Assembly: GCA_036417435.1 (NCBI GenBank)
Contig: CM070913.1
Coordinates: 19,126,680-19,190,679, forward strand
Source: Inia geoffrensis
Taxonomy: Eukaryota > Chordata > Mammalia > Artiodactyla > Iniidae
Direction of reading: 5' to 3'
DNA: 64,000 bases
Positions within the stretch are counted from its first letter, which is position 1; each line of letters starts with the position of its first letter. Of the stretch, positions 1 through 10,169 are shown one piece after another. Made by a program: the position numbers and the translations under genes. The notes under the pieces are model-generated. The model was given only the letters and a program-made list of their open reading frames with translations, was not told where the DNA came from and ran no database searches.

Positions 1-299
1 CCTCAAGTTAATAAGTAAATGTTCTAGCCCAGACGTGACATGCTTAAAGTTGTTAGCATAATAGTAAGACCAGGTACTACTCATGCGTCAAACCTAGTGA
101 TGGAGCCCACCCAACCATCATGGGGCCAGGAAGTGGAATATTACCAAGTACCTGGAGGGAGGAGAGCCAGGAATACTTGGTGATTGACACTAGTAACTAC
201 CACATTGGTCTTTTGAAGTAATAACATCAAGGCTTTCCATTTCTGTTGTGTCACATCATTTTCAAAGCACTTTCACTAATGGTGTTGGTTTTGCTTCTC
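1..299. other. Unassigned intergenic DNA
   Basis: I recognise no gene or repeat here. There is no open frame of note and the base composition is ordinary. Confidence 0.5.
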
Positions 300-470
300 C
301 AGCCATACCAAACCACTCTGCAGTAAATGTTTGTTGAGTGAATGACTGAATAGATGAATAAACAGCCCTGCTAGGCAAAAGGGAAAATATTACCATCCCT
401 GCTTACCTAGTCAGGAAATTGAGACTCAAAGACTAAGTGGGCTGCCCAAGATCCCAGTTAGAATTCTTCT
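300..470 (-). repeat. MIR SINE fragment
   Basis: The reverse-complement MIR signature is readable. A block like AGTAAATGTTTGTTGAGTGA is followed by a GAAATTGAGACTCAAAGA-like core and a GCCCAAGATC-like stretch. The copy is diverged and its edges are approximate. Confidence 0.6.
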
Positions 471-595
471 TAACCAACGTATCCTGATGACAAATTCATT
501 ACCCAGAACGTTCAGCTAAAGAAACTGAGGCGATGCCTTTGGATTATAACTTGATGGTAAGCAAGTATGTGAGTGAGCTTCCCAACCTTTTTTCT

Positions 596-926
596 CCCAG
601 TTTTGTTGAGATATTATTGACATACAGCACAGTATAAATTTAAGGTGTACAGCATAAGGATTTGATTTACATACATCATGGAGCAATGATCACAATATGT
701 TCAGCAAACATCCATCATCTCATTGAGACAGAAAATTAAAGAAATAGAAAAAAATTGTTTTCCTTGCAATGAGAACTCTTAGGATTTCCTCTCTGAACAA
801 CTTTCATATAAAACACACAGCCGTGCTCATTATGCTTACCATGTTGTACATTACATCCCTGGTACTTATTGGTCTCATTACTGCAAGTTTGTACCTTTTG
901 AGTTTCCCAATCTTTTGACACTTATA
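596..926. repeat. Old L1 3'-region fragment
   Basis: The text matches remembered mammalian L1M sequence: a TTGTTGAGATATTATTGACAT-like start, a GGTGTACAGCATAAGGATTTGA-like block, then CCATGTTGTACATTACATCC and GTTTGTACCTTTTGA. Orientation and subfamily were not settled. Confidence 0.6.
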
Positions 927-968
927 CCGATGACCCTTGTGGGTGTTTCATTAAAGAACAAATGTGTT

Positions 969-1304
969 GGACTTCCCTGGTGGCGCAGTGGTTAAGAATC
1001 CACCTGCCAATGCAGGGGACACGGGTTCGCGCCCTGGTCCAGGAAGATCCCACATGCTGTGGAGCAACTAAGCCTGTGCACCACAGCTACTGAGCCTGTG
1101 AGCCACAACTACTGAGCCCACGTTCTATAACTACTGAAGCCCGTGTGCCTAGAGCCCGTGCTCCACAACAAGAGAAGCCACCGCAATGAGGAGCCCGTGC
1201 ACCATGACGAAGAGTAGCCCTCGCTCACCGCAACTAGAGAAAGCCCGCGTGCAGCAATGAAGACCCAGTGCAGCCAAAAATAAATAAATAAATTTAAAAA
1301 AAAA
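969..1304 (+). repeat. CHR-1-type tRNA-Glu SINE, full length
   Basis: The copy begins with the tRNA-derived head GGACTTCCCTGGTGGCGCAG and a B-box-like GGGTTCG. It continues through the long GCAACTAGAGAAAGCC body to a CAGCCAAAAATAAATAAA tail. A 15 bp TSD, AAGAACAAATGTGTT, flanks it at 954-968 and 1305-1319. Confidence 0.93.
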
Positions 1305-1319
1305 AAGAACAAATGTGTT

Positions 1320-1834
1320 TCCTCTTGCAAAATAAGGCTGTGTGTGTGTTGGGCAGGACTTGGAAGGGATCAGAGAGTGTTGGAGAATGCCTTTATTCTC
1401 TTCCAGCAAGAGTTTCTTTTGAGATGCAGCAAATTGGATTCACTATAATAGGAACAAAATTTATAGAGACATGTAAAAGAAAGTGCTGAGTTGAGGAAGT
1501 AGCACAGCCAATTCTGATTCCAGCCTCCTCTTAATTTCCGGAAAGAATAAATCAGGGTCTCACTCTGTGTGTGGGCATGCACCATCCTAAGTTCACAAAG
1601 ACAGAACAAAGAGAAAGCCTGGCAGGAAAACACACTCTGAGCAAGAGAACTCGTTCCAGGAGGCTAAAAAGACCCAGTGACCTAAACAGACTGGGAAAGA
1701 ATAAAATCCTGAACACAGATGTATGAAGTCAGCCAGAGAGATAGAAAAGGATTCCAAAACCATCACCAGTGATAATCAGAAGTGTTTAGTATTACTATGT
1801 AAATATATTAGTGACAGTGATTAAGACATAGATT
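1320..1834. other. Unassigned intergenic DNA
   Basis: I recognise no repeat or exon. The few open frames lack any family signature. Confidence 0.45.
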
Positions 1835-2040
1835 TGCCATGAAAAAACATTATGTTTCAGTTCTGATTCTAACTTCCCTAGTTGGGAGGACTTGGGCAAG
1901 TTATTTCATCTCTAAACATCAACTTCCTTATCTGTAAAAATGGGCCTGATATTGCTTCCAACTTTATAGGTTCATTGTGAGATTTGTATGAGATAAAAAA
2001 CTGTAATCTCTTAGCACAATGGCAATACTATGTATCACTG
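1835..2040 (+). repeat. MIR SINE fragment
   Basis: The MIR order is visible: a GACTTGGGCAAGTTATTTCATCT-like core, a CTTATCTGTAAAAATGGG-like block, and a degraded GTGAGATTTGTATGAGATAA-like 3' segment. Confidence 0.65.
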
Positions 2041-2278
2041 TTAGTAATATTTCCATTGTTCGAATGAAAATTTTATTTAAAAGACGATGTGCACTTTCTA
2101 AAGTAATAAAATGAAAATTAGAAGGGGAAAAGGAAAAACAGTTACTGAGACTGGCAATGAGAAACAGAAGCAAATAGGAATAAAGAAAAAAGAAACGTCT
2201 GTCTTCCTCTCTTGCACTGTGTCAGGATCTGTTGGCTTCCACTCTCTGCCACTCTCAGCTTTCCACACCAGGGCTGGC

Positions 2279-2437
2279 ACGGTGGTTCTCAGACGTTAGC
2301 GGGCAGCACCATCACCTGGAGGGCTTGTTACAGTCAGAGTGCCTGATTCAGTGGACCTGGGGTGGGGCCCGAGAACCTGCATTTCTGACAAGCTTCCAGA
2401 TGATGCTGGAAGAGACCATATTCTGAGGAGCACTGAT
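2279..2437 (+). repeat. MER5A-like hAT DNA transposon fossil
   Basis: The element runs from GGTGGTTCTCAGACGTTAGC through CACCTGGAGGGCTTGTTA and CCTGGGGTGGGGCC to a TTCTGAGGAGCACTG end. The two ends are near-inverse, as expected for this non-autonomous Charlie-type family. Confidence 0.7.
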
Positions 2438-2439
2438 AA

Positions 2440-3140
2440 AAGCAAGCACTCCCTGGGCCCCAGACTGAACCCAGGGTCAGGTATGTCATGCTTATAATAA
2501 AAAGGGTGCTTATTTGTAGTTTTCTTGGACATCTGAAATCTCTGTAGCCTTGGCCTGTGTTGTGGATAACTTAGGGCTGACCCAATGGCTCTCTGTTGTC
2601 TCTGATTCCCACTGATTGCCCTGGGATGACCAGTGGCCTTTCGTGCCCTTCATTCTTCCCTCCTAGTGGCAAGTCTCCAGCTTGAGTTTTGCTTTGGTTC
2701 CAGCCATCCTGATCTGTCCTCGCCAGCTCACCTCCGCGGACTTGGAGCTCTGCCAACCAGTCCTAGCCAGCCTAAGCCGTCTTTTTCTTGTTCTTACTAG
2801 TCTCCTTGCAGGGAACAGAGTTCTGGTCTTTGAACTGCTGTCCCCTGGGCGGACCTCCCCACCCTCCAGAGCCTCCCACCCTGCACTTGGACTTCAACTG
2901 CCTGGTTAAACCCAGCTATGCCCTCTTGGAATGTCTGGTGCCCAATGGTTCCCATATCATGGCCTTGTTCAGTGCAGACGGTGGACTCTGACCCTTGCCT
3001 GTCTGGGCTACTCTCTGTTGTCACTCTGGCCACCTCCGAGCACGAGCTGCTGCCCTAGTGGTCAGGTCTCAGCTCATTCTGTACCCTACTTCCTCTGCAT
3101 TACCCCCAAGAACCTACCCCGCCAGAGTCATAAAACAATT
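2440..3140. other. Unassigned, GC-richer intergenic DNA
   Basis: No repeat family was recognised. Short overlapping frames occur on both strands but none has domain-like content or plausible splice context. Confidence 0.4.
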
Positions 3141-3149
3141 AAGAAGTCA

Positions 3150-3330
3150 TTTCGACAACTACTTATTGAGCAGTACTAAAAGCCTAGCGCCGCTTTAGGC
3201 GCTGATAACAGCAGTACCCAAAACAGAGAAAAATCCTGCCTTCTATTCCAGTGGAGAGAGACAGAAAATAAATAGATAAATAGATAAATAAAGTGGCATC
3301 TATAGTCTGTTAGATAAAGAAAAACGGTAA
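3150..3330 (-). repeat. L2 LINE 3'-end fragment, first part
   Basis: An inverted L2 3' end is recognisable: CTTATTGAGCAGTACTAAAAG-like sequence, GATAACAGCAGTACCCAAAAC, and then TTCTATTCCAGTGGAGAGAGA. The element resumes at 3886 after an L1 insertion. Confidence 0.6.
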
Positions 3331-3337
3331 ATCAGGA

Positions 3338-3599
3338 CACATGAAGTCTTATATGTGGAATCTAAAAAAATGCAACAAACTCGTGAATATAACAGAAAAG
3401 AAGCAGACTCACAGATAGAACAAACTACTGGTTACCAGTGGGGAGAGAGGGGAGGGGCAAAAGGGGGTGGGGAAGGGTGGTACAAACTACTGGGTATAAG
3501 ACAGGCTCAAGGATGTACTATACAACACAAGGAATATAGCCAATATTTTGCAATAACTGCAAATGGAAAGTCACCTTTAAAAACTGTATAAACGTTTTT
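3338..3599 (+). repeat. L1 3'-UTR fragment
   Basis: The fragment holds L1 3' UTR text: ATATGTGGAATCTAAAAAAATG, a G-rich polypurine stretch (3440-3480), then TACTATACAACACAAGGAATA and CAATATTTTGCAATAA. It sits inside the L2 fragment and is itself split by a SINE at 3600. Confidence 0.75.
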
Positions 3600-3838
3600 G
3601 GGACTTCCCTGGTGGTGCAGTGATTAAGAATCCGCCTGCCAATGCAGAGTACACGGGTTCGAGCTCTGGTCCGGGAAGATCCCACATGCTGTGGAGCAAC
3701 TAAGCCCGTGCGCCACAACTACTGAAACCTGCGCACCTAGAGCCCATACTCTGCAACAAGAGAAGCCACCGCGATGAGAAGCCCGCTCACCGCAACAAAG
3801 ACCCAATGCAGCCAAAAATAAATTAAATAAAGAAATGT
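3600..3838 (+). repeat. CHR-1-type SINE, internally shortened
   Basis: The SINE has the head GGGACTTCCCTGGTGGTGCAG and a CAGCCAAAAATAAATTAAAT tail. It lacks part of the usual ~310 bp body. Flanks AAACTGTATAAACGTTTTT and AAATTGTATAAACATTTTT form a diverged TSD, so the insertion is fairly old. Confidence 0.88.
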
Positions 3839-3885
3839 ATTTTAAAAATTGTATAAACATTTTTAAAAATTAAAAATATATATAA

Positions 3886-4010
3886 AAGAAAATAAATAGA
3901 GAGGACAAGGAAGGCCTGCTGTGAAGGTGACATCTGAGTAAAAACCTGAAGGAGGAGAGGGAGCAAGCCACCAGGAGAGCAGAAAAGTAAGTGCTGCAGA
4001 AAATGGGCAG
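3886..4010 (-). repeat. L2 LINE 3'-end fragment, second part
   Basis: The L2 antisense text resumes here with GGCCTGCTGTGAAGGTGACAT and AAAACCTGAAGGAGGAGAGG. This matches the coding-adjacent 3' region that precedes the 3150-3330 block in L2. Confidence 0.5.
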
Positions 4011-4067
4011 TTATTTGTAATTCCTGTTTGGGAGCTAGTTCTTACCTAAGCCAGTGGCTCATACACC

Positions 4068-4284
4068 TTTTTTTTTTTTTTTTGAGAGGCCTGCGGTACG
4101 CGGGCCTCTCACTGCTGTGGCCTCTCCCGTTGCGGAGCACAGGCTCCGGACACGCAGGCTCAGCGGCCATGGCTCACGGGCCCAGCCGCTCCGCGGCATG
4201 TGGGATCTTCCCGGACCGGGGCACGAACCCATGTCCCCTGCATCGGCAGGCGGACTCTCAACCACTGCGCCACCAGGGAAGCCC
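4068..4284 (-). repeat. CHR-2-type SINE, full length
   Basis: The copy is inverted: a T16 run, then GCGGGCCTCTCACTGCTGTG, ending in CCACCAGGGAAGCC. The TSD GCTCATACAC lies on both sides (4057-4066 and 4286-4295). The body is close to consensus. Confidence 0.93.
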
Positions 4285-4369
4285 TGCTCATACACTTTTT
4301 AATGTCATGGACTTGTAAAAAATTATTTTTAATGAGGCATGACCAGAAGATGGCTCTGTTGTTTGGCCA

Positions 4370-4839
4370 ACACCAAGCTCTCCAGTACCCATCAGTATGT
4401 GCCTTCCTTTTAGGCCAACCCCAGCATCCTACACAGACATGTCCTTGAGTCGCCTCTCTTTAATGACCTCTCTGATCCCCACTAACCATCCGGCTCCACT
4501 CCCCAGTCAGCGACTCCATATCCTTCCATCCTTGCCCCCACCCAGCCAGGCTTCCTTTTACATCGTTCCATGGAGGCACTGTGGACAAGGTCACCAGGAG
4601 GCCTTCACATTGCCAAAGGCAAAGATCACTTCTTGGCATATTCAACTCCCCCAGTGTGAGCCCCGTAGACCACACCCTTCCTTCTTGAACTGCTCTCTTC
4701 TCTTGCTTTCCTGGTCCCTGAGGTGTCTTACTTGTCCTCCCATTTCACAGGTCCCTCATTCTCAGACTCCTCTAGGGTTCCTCCCCTTTTCCCCAGCATC
4801 TACAGATTGGGACACCAGAGGTCCTAGGATTCAGTGCCA
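4370..4839. other. Pyrimidine-rich DNA upstream of an L2 fragment
   Basis: The + strand is C/T-rich and carries most of a 268-codon open frame (4397-5203) that continues into recognisable L2 sequence. The stretch is probably older L2 sequence, but I cannot match it line by line. Confidence 0.35.
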
Positions 4840-5759
4840 AGGCTTTAAATGCTGCATGGATCCCAAGGACTCCAAGATTTCCATCTCCAACCTTGACATT
4901 TCCACTGATCTCCAGACTTACACAGCGAACTGCTTACTTACCATCTCTACATGGATGTCTAAAAGGTCCCTTTATCTTAACTTGTCCAAAAAAGAAAGCT
5001 TGATTTTCCCCTCCAAACCCTACTTCTCCAGTGTTCTCTGTCTCAATGAATACCATCACCACCTACTCAGTTACCAAAGCAAAAAGCAGAAATCGTCCTC
5101 AACACTTCTCTTTTTCTCACACTTCACATCCAATCCATCAACAGGTCCTAACATTTCCACTTCTAAGACATATCTGGAACATGACCTTGTCTCTCTATTC
5201 TAACCACCACTACTGCAGTCCAAGCCTTATCATTTTTCATCTGAAATATGGCAAAAGTCACCTGATCGACCTCCCTGCTTCTGTTCTTGACCTTCTTAGG
5301 TCTATTATTAACACAGGAGCCAGCGTGATTGTTCTTAAAATGTCAGATCATATCACTTTCCAAATTAAAGCAATCCAGCAACTCCCCAGTCCGCCAGGAC
5401 CCATGTTCAAGCTCCTTAGCGTTGCTGCAAGGTCCTACACAGTCCAGCCCTGCCTGTCTCTCCTGTCTTCATCTCCTCCACCTTCACCATGCTTCAGCCT
5501 TCCTTCTGCTCCTTTAACAAGGCTCTCCCTCTCTTGCCATAGACTTTGGTACTAATTGCTCCCTCTGCCTGAAACTCTCTCATCCTGATTTTCCCATGGC
5601 CGGCTCCTTCTTGCTATTTGGGTCTCAGATCAAATAGCCTCTCATCAGACAAGCCTTCTCTAGTCTAAACAGCTACAACCCCCTGTTCTATTTCTTTCCT
5701 GATGTTTATTACTATAGATTATTTCTTGTTTATTTATTTGTTTATTGACAATCTTGCGT

Positions 5760-5796
<37 letters not shown>

Positions 5797-5905
5797 TAAA
5801 CGGAGGCCCCATGAGAAGCCCTTGTTTGTTTTACCCATTGATGTATCCTCAGGACCTAGAACAATGCCTGGCAAATAGGCATTCCATAGAGCATGGTTGG
5901 ATGGA
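4840..5905 (+). repeat. Long L2 LINE 3' fragment
   Basis: About 1 kb follows the L2 3' order. It contains CTCCAGACTTACACAGCGAAC, ATCTCTACATGGATGTC, ACTTGTCCAAAAAAGAAAG, the ATCAGACAAGCCTTCTC-like block and CCTAGAACAATGCCTGGCA near the end. Two open frames cover it (to 5203, and 5031-5555), but both are frame-shifted relics of the reverse-transcriptase C-terminal region. A CA microsatellite has grown inside at 5759. Confidence 0.75.
5759..5792. repeat. (CA)n microsatellite
   Basis: An uninterrupted run of about 16 CA units lies inside the 3' UTR of the L2 fragment. Confidence 0.95.
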
Positions 5906-5998
5906 TGAATGCTTAGCATTTAATAAAAATAGCTGCCATCTACCAGCACCATCTCCCTACGAAGGAAGGGATATTTAACCCAAAAGAGGTAGAGGCAG

Positions 5999-6115
5999 GC
6001 CAGCACAGTGGCTAGAACACAGACTCTGGAGTCAGATTGCCTGGGTTTAGACGATGGGTCCACCAGGACTATCCTCTTTAGTCTCAATTTTCTTATCTTT
6101 AAAATGGAGATTTTG
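5999..6115 (+). repeat. MIR SINE, 5' part of a split copy
   Basis: GCACAGTGGCTAGAACACAG, GACTCTGGAGTCAGATTGCC and TCTTTAAAATGGAGATTTT follow the MIR head. The rest of the copy resumes at 6718 after L1 and SINE insertions. Confidence 0.75.
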
Positions 6116-6322
6116 GGCTTCCCTGGTGGCGCAGTGGTTGAGAGTCCGCCTGCCTATGCAGGGGACACGGGTTCGTGCCCCGGTCCGGGAAGATCCCACA
6201 TGCCGCAGAGCGGCTGGGCCCGTGAGCCATGGCCGCTGAGCCTGCATGTCCGGAGCCTGTGCTCTGCAACGGGAGAGGCCACAACAGTGAAAGGCCCACG
6301 TGCCGCAAAAAAAAAAAAAAAA
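6116..6322 (+). repeat. CHR-2-type SINE, full length
   Basis: The copy starts GGGCTTCCCTGGTGGCGCAG and ends GTGCCGC followed by A16. It sits at the junction between the MIR and the inserted L1. GGAGATTTTG on the left and GGATATTTTG on the right serve as an imperfect TSD. Confidence 0.92.
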
Positions 6323-6717
6323 GGATATTTTGTGGTCTAGCCATACAAAGAATATGACTCACCCATTAAAAAGCAGTGAAGTACCACACTTGTGCTACAA
6401 CATAGGTGAGCTTCAAAAACATCATGCTAAGTGAAAGAAGTCAGGCACAAAAGGCTACATATCGTGTGATCCATTGATATGAAATATCTAGAACAGGTAA
6501 ATCCTCAGACACAGACAGCAGATCTCTAAAAACTGGAGGTAGGGGGCACTGGGGAGAAACTGCTTAATGGGTATAAGGTTTCCTTTGGGGATGATGAAAA
6601 TAGAAGTGGTGGTTGTACAACATTGTAAACGTACTAAATGCCACTGAATCATTCACTTTAAGTGGTTAATTTTATGTGATGTGAATTTCACTTCAACCAG
6701 AAAAAGAATGAAAAAAC
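6323..6717 (+). repeat. L1M 3'-end fragment
   Basis: The L1 3' order is clear: CATGCTAAGTGAAAGAAGTCAG, GGCTACATATCGTGTGATCC, a GGGATGATGAAAATAGAAG-like block, GTTGTACAACATTGTAAACG and CACTGAATCATTCACTTTAA. Confidence 0.8.
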
Positions 6718-6830
6718 TGGGGATTTTATTATAACAGTTGTCCCTACTATATAGGAACATTATGAGGATGGAATGAGGTAATGCTGCAAAGGACTTAACA
6801 CAGTGCCTTACATTTATCAAACATTTAAGA
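6718..6830 (+). repeat. MIR SINE, 3' part of a split copy
   Basis: The MIR resumes with GGGGATTTTATTATAACAG, ATTATGAGGATGGAATGAGG and AACACAGTGCCTTACATTTA. AAAATGGAGATTTT (before) and AAAACTGGGGATTTTA (after) look like the TSD of the L1 that split it. Confidence 0.7.
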
Positions 6831-6839
6831 AAATCTACC

Positions 6840-7544
6840 TCTTAGTAGTTAATTTAAATAAATATAGCTTTATGTAATATCACATCATTTTCTTATTTCT
6901 TCACATTTCACCGTAGTGAGAACTGACAACTTGATCATGAATTTGCATCATACCATGAGCCAGAATTTAAAACCACTGAAATAAACAATTTTGATAAGTA
7001 AAATCACCTTTTGTAAAAGGCCCATTTTAGAGAGCCATCCTAAATCATTTAATAAACTGAAGATATGAAAGAGAGGAACCGATGACAACAGTGCTGTCCT
7101 GAGACGCACAGAAGCAAAGGCCAAGGTGAGTCAACGTGAGCCCTTCAATTTTTCTCACTAAAGTGAGAACAGCCACACATCCACATCCACACATCCCCAA
7201 ACAAGCAGCCACAAGCACAACAGCAGAGAAAACACCGTATTACCTGATCAGGAAAAATGTGTCAACACCAAGATAGAATGGGCCACTCTGAGAATAAAGG
7301 TACAATGGATTTTTAAGCACTCTGGCTTTCCATTCAAGCACATTATCTGTAACAGACATAAAAAGCAATATCTTTTTATCTAACACAAGAAAGTCATGTG
7401 ATTTATCTTTTCAGAAGAAGCAAGAAGAACACCTTTAGCTTTCAGTTATATTGAGAGGGTTTTATGCATCCCCGTAATTCACTTAAGAGGAGAACTTGGA
7501 TTGGGAATAAGAGATGGTGAAAAACAAACAAATAACAACAACAA
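6840..7544. other. Unassigned intergenic DNA
   Basis: The stretch is AT-rich single-copy-looking sequence. I see no repeat, exon or RNA gene. Confidence 0.4.
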
Positions 7545-7596
7545 ACACTTCAATCAACTATACTCCAATATAAAATAAAAAGTTAAAAAGAAAAGA
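7545..7596 (+). repeat. L1 extreme 3' tail
   Basis: The short block TTCAATCAACTATACTCCAA followed by TATAAAATAAAAAGTTAAAA is the terminal part of the cetartiodactyl L1 3' UTR. Confidence 0.6.
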
Positions 7597-7599
7597 GAG

Positions 7600-8890
7600 A
7601 GAGATGCTATCTGAGGTAGCTAATTGTAACCGGGGCTTTGTGCCTCTACAGGGCCAGCAGCGCCCTTGGGGCTATAGCAGCATCACCTGTTTCTCATGGT
7701 TCAGATCTCGTGGGAGGATCTTCAAACCACGCAGGGCGGGCCCCTCCCCTCAATTCTGATATGTGTGTTTGGTCCCCACTTAGAGAGTTCCACTGTGTTG
7801 ATGGGAGTGCATCAGGAGTATAGCAGCAGAAAGAAGGTCGAGAAACACTGATTTCATACTAGTGCACAATATTCATTTACATTTGCCAACTTTTTCAGGA
7901 GAGGAGAAAAAAGTTTCTGGATTTATTAATCATGACGAGAGGGAACACAGCTCTTTGGACGATGAAAATACAATACTCAGCTATCACTATTCACCTGGTA
8001 ATCAGGTGCCTGATTTACACCCAAGAGGAGGTAAAACAACCACTGGACACTGGCCTGGAAAACTCATTTATGGGAAGTCATGGCTCTGTCTCTAAAACAG
8101 AAGGAAGGCTGCTCGAGTTAAAGGCTGCAGCCTCCCATCCTAGGGCCCAACGTGATCCCCCTACACAAAAGCTCCTCTCTTCCTCAACGGCTCGTAAAGA
8201 TTCCTCAGCATTCCACACCCAAAGACAGCCATGCGGTCGGTCATCTGACCAGTGTGCCCAGACACGATCCAGAGGAAGCTCAATACTCAGACGCCGTTCA
8301 GGGCAGAGCACGTGCTTCCTGGCATCTTTGTGGTGCAGAGGGCCGGCACATTCTTCTGCCAAGAAAAGCATTTCAGAGCACGGTCCATGGCCCCTAGAAA
8401 TCCTGGGCGGGAGCAAAGGTGTTACTGTTCACCCTGAAAGCCAGACCAGTCCACACGCTGCCCCACAGACAAGAGGCAAAAGACACAAACGAGTGATCCT
8501 GGCCGCCACACGGACGCTCCCTCCCTGCGACCCTGGAAAGCTCAACTCAGTTCTCCGTGGTCCCCTCTTGATCTATCTGTGGACCTTTGGACTTCGTCTT
8601 CCTCCCCTATGAACCTTGACTTTCCCTAACAGTCTTGACCTGGGGTTGGTGACCCCACTTTCCCATACAGAATACGCACCCCAAGCTCAGTCCCCAAAAT
8701 GCCAACGCCTGCCACCCCCGACCCAGTCCTGTTTCACAAAGGGTTGAGGCAAGGGAGATTTAGACATCATTAAGAAATCACATGCTCCATAAGGCCAACG
8801 GGTCACTTGAAATGGCATCCCTAGTGCTTTCCCAAGAATGAATCACTTGCCAACAACATCCCTACCTGTCACCGTATGAAAACAGAGTGG
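7600..8890. other. Unassigned DNA with a 226-codon open frame
   Basis: No repeat family was recognised. An ATG-initiated frame of 226 codons runs + at 7932-8612 in a GC-richer patch, where other frames on both strands are also open. I recognise no domain, signal peptide or membrane segment in it. It may be chance openness or part of a non-coding transcript. Confidence 0.3.
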
Positions 8891-8894
8891 CAGG

Positions 8895-9085
8895 TGGAGC
8901 AGAAGGTAAGGGTGCAGACCTTATAGTTAGTTGGACACTCCTGGCTCTGAATCTAGCTGTCACGTATTAGCTCTGTGACCTCTGGCAAGTGAATTAAATT
9001 CTCTGGCCTAAATTTCCACATCTGCAAAATGGGAATCAAAGTAGATCTTATAATCATGGGATTATTGTGAAATAAGATAGTGTCA
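8895..9085 (+). repeat. MIR SINE fragment
   Basis: CTCTGTGACCTCTGGCAAGTG, CACATCTGCAAAATGGGAATC and GGGATTATTGTGAAATAAGAT appear in MIR order. Confidence 0.75.
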
Positions 9086-9614
9086 CAGCTACTACCACTC
9101 ACTCTTTTAAGCCCTATTGCTTTAAGAAGGGTGAATCCCTTCTACTTAATTTATTCCCTTTAATTTAAAACAAATTTGATTTGGCTCATCCTGAGAGCCA
9201 ATTAAGTATCTGGAATTGTGCAACGGGAGCCTCCAAAACTCAAGCCGGCTCCAAGAGACTCATTTCTTCTCCAGGATGTAGCCGGCTGCCTTAAACATTG
9301 TGGGCAGAAGTCCTTGCAGAATCGAAACTTATTCACAATCGATATCTGGCTTATAACTGGAAATCTAAATCAATTTCTTAAATGGAAGAGCATAATTAAC
9401 TAGGATTTTGAGGTTCCAGCTGTAAAGATGAGTTTTTCCATTGGTGTCGCTCTCAGATGTGCCTCTGCCTGAAGGCATGAAGCGCACCCTTCCATTTAGA
9501 AGAATTTTCTCTCCCCAGGAATTGGCATCGTCACAGCACAACTGGCAGTGTCCTACACCTCGTATCCTGGCTCCCCTCGGTTCCCCAAGAAGCCACAAAC
9601 TGCAAAGCAGAGTC
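9086..9614. other. Unassigned intergenic DNA
   Basis: I recognise neither a repeat nor a coding exon in this stretch. Confidence 0.4.
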
Positions 9615-9790
9615 ACGGGACCTGGCTTTGCCCAGTTCTGCCAATTCCTTTACCTCTCTGAACCTCTTCCCTCACTTTTAAACCGAGCACATTTTTGGCA
9701 GGGCTGTTGTGAGGATTCAAGAACAATATTTGTCCAATATCTAGCCCAGTGCCTAACTTGGCAAGCAAGAACTGAATACATTTTGCTGTC
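9615..9790 (+). repeat. MIR SINE fragment
   Basis: CAGTTCTGCCAATTCC, TTTACCTCTCTGAACCTC, GGCTGTTGTGAGGATTCAAG and TAGCCCAGTGCCTAACTTGG follow the MIR core and 3' end. Confidence 0.65.
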
Positions 9791-9989
9791 ATTATTATTT
9801 TTTTTTCATCTAAGTTCTCCTCGTGGGTGAACTTAACTAGCAGTAGCTATTAGATCGTCTGAAAATAACTGACCTATAGAGAAGACAGCCTCTCTGCGTC
9901 CCACTTCGCTCATTTGTAAATGGAAAGTATCACAAACCACAGGAGTACGGGGAGGGTCAGGTGAAACAGTGTATGTGGTTACCTACGTG

Positions 9990-10162
9990 GGGGTCCCTGG
10001 CCTAGAAGCTTCAGCAGCGCCTGGGAACTTGTTAGAAATGCACAGTCCCAGGCTCCACGCCAGACCTACTGAATCAGAGTCTTAGGGGACAGGGCCTGGG
10101 AATCTGTGTGGTGACAAGCCCTCCAGGTGACTTTAGTGCCCACCCAAGTTTGAGAAACATGG
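9990..10162 (+). repeat. MER5A-like hAT DNA transposon fossil
   Basis: GCGCCTGGGAACTTGTTAGAA, ACCTACTGAATCAGAGTC and GGACAGGGCCTGGGAATCTG lead to a TTTGAGAAACATGG end, matching the MER5A layout. Confidence 0.75.
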
Positions 10163-10169
10163 GTGTGAC

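Noticed and set aside
4068..4284. Repeated ~80-100 residue frames with AGLSLLWPLPLRSTGSG-like text
   Set aside because: These appear in nearly every CHR-2 copy (for example 15050, 20733, 28545, 39224) and are SINE translations, not a protein family.
5759..5792. CRISPR-like or regulatory array
   Set aside because: It is a plain CA dinucleotide repeat in an L2. No CRISPR-like repeat-spacer pattern exists anywhere in the window.
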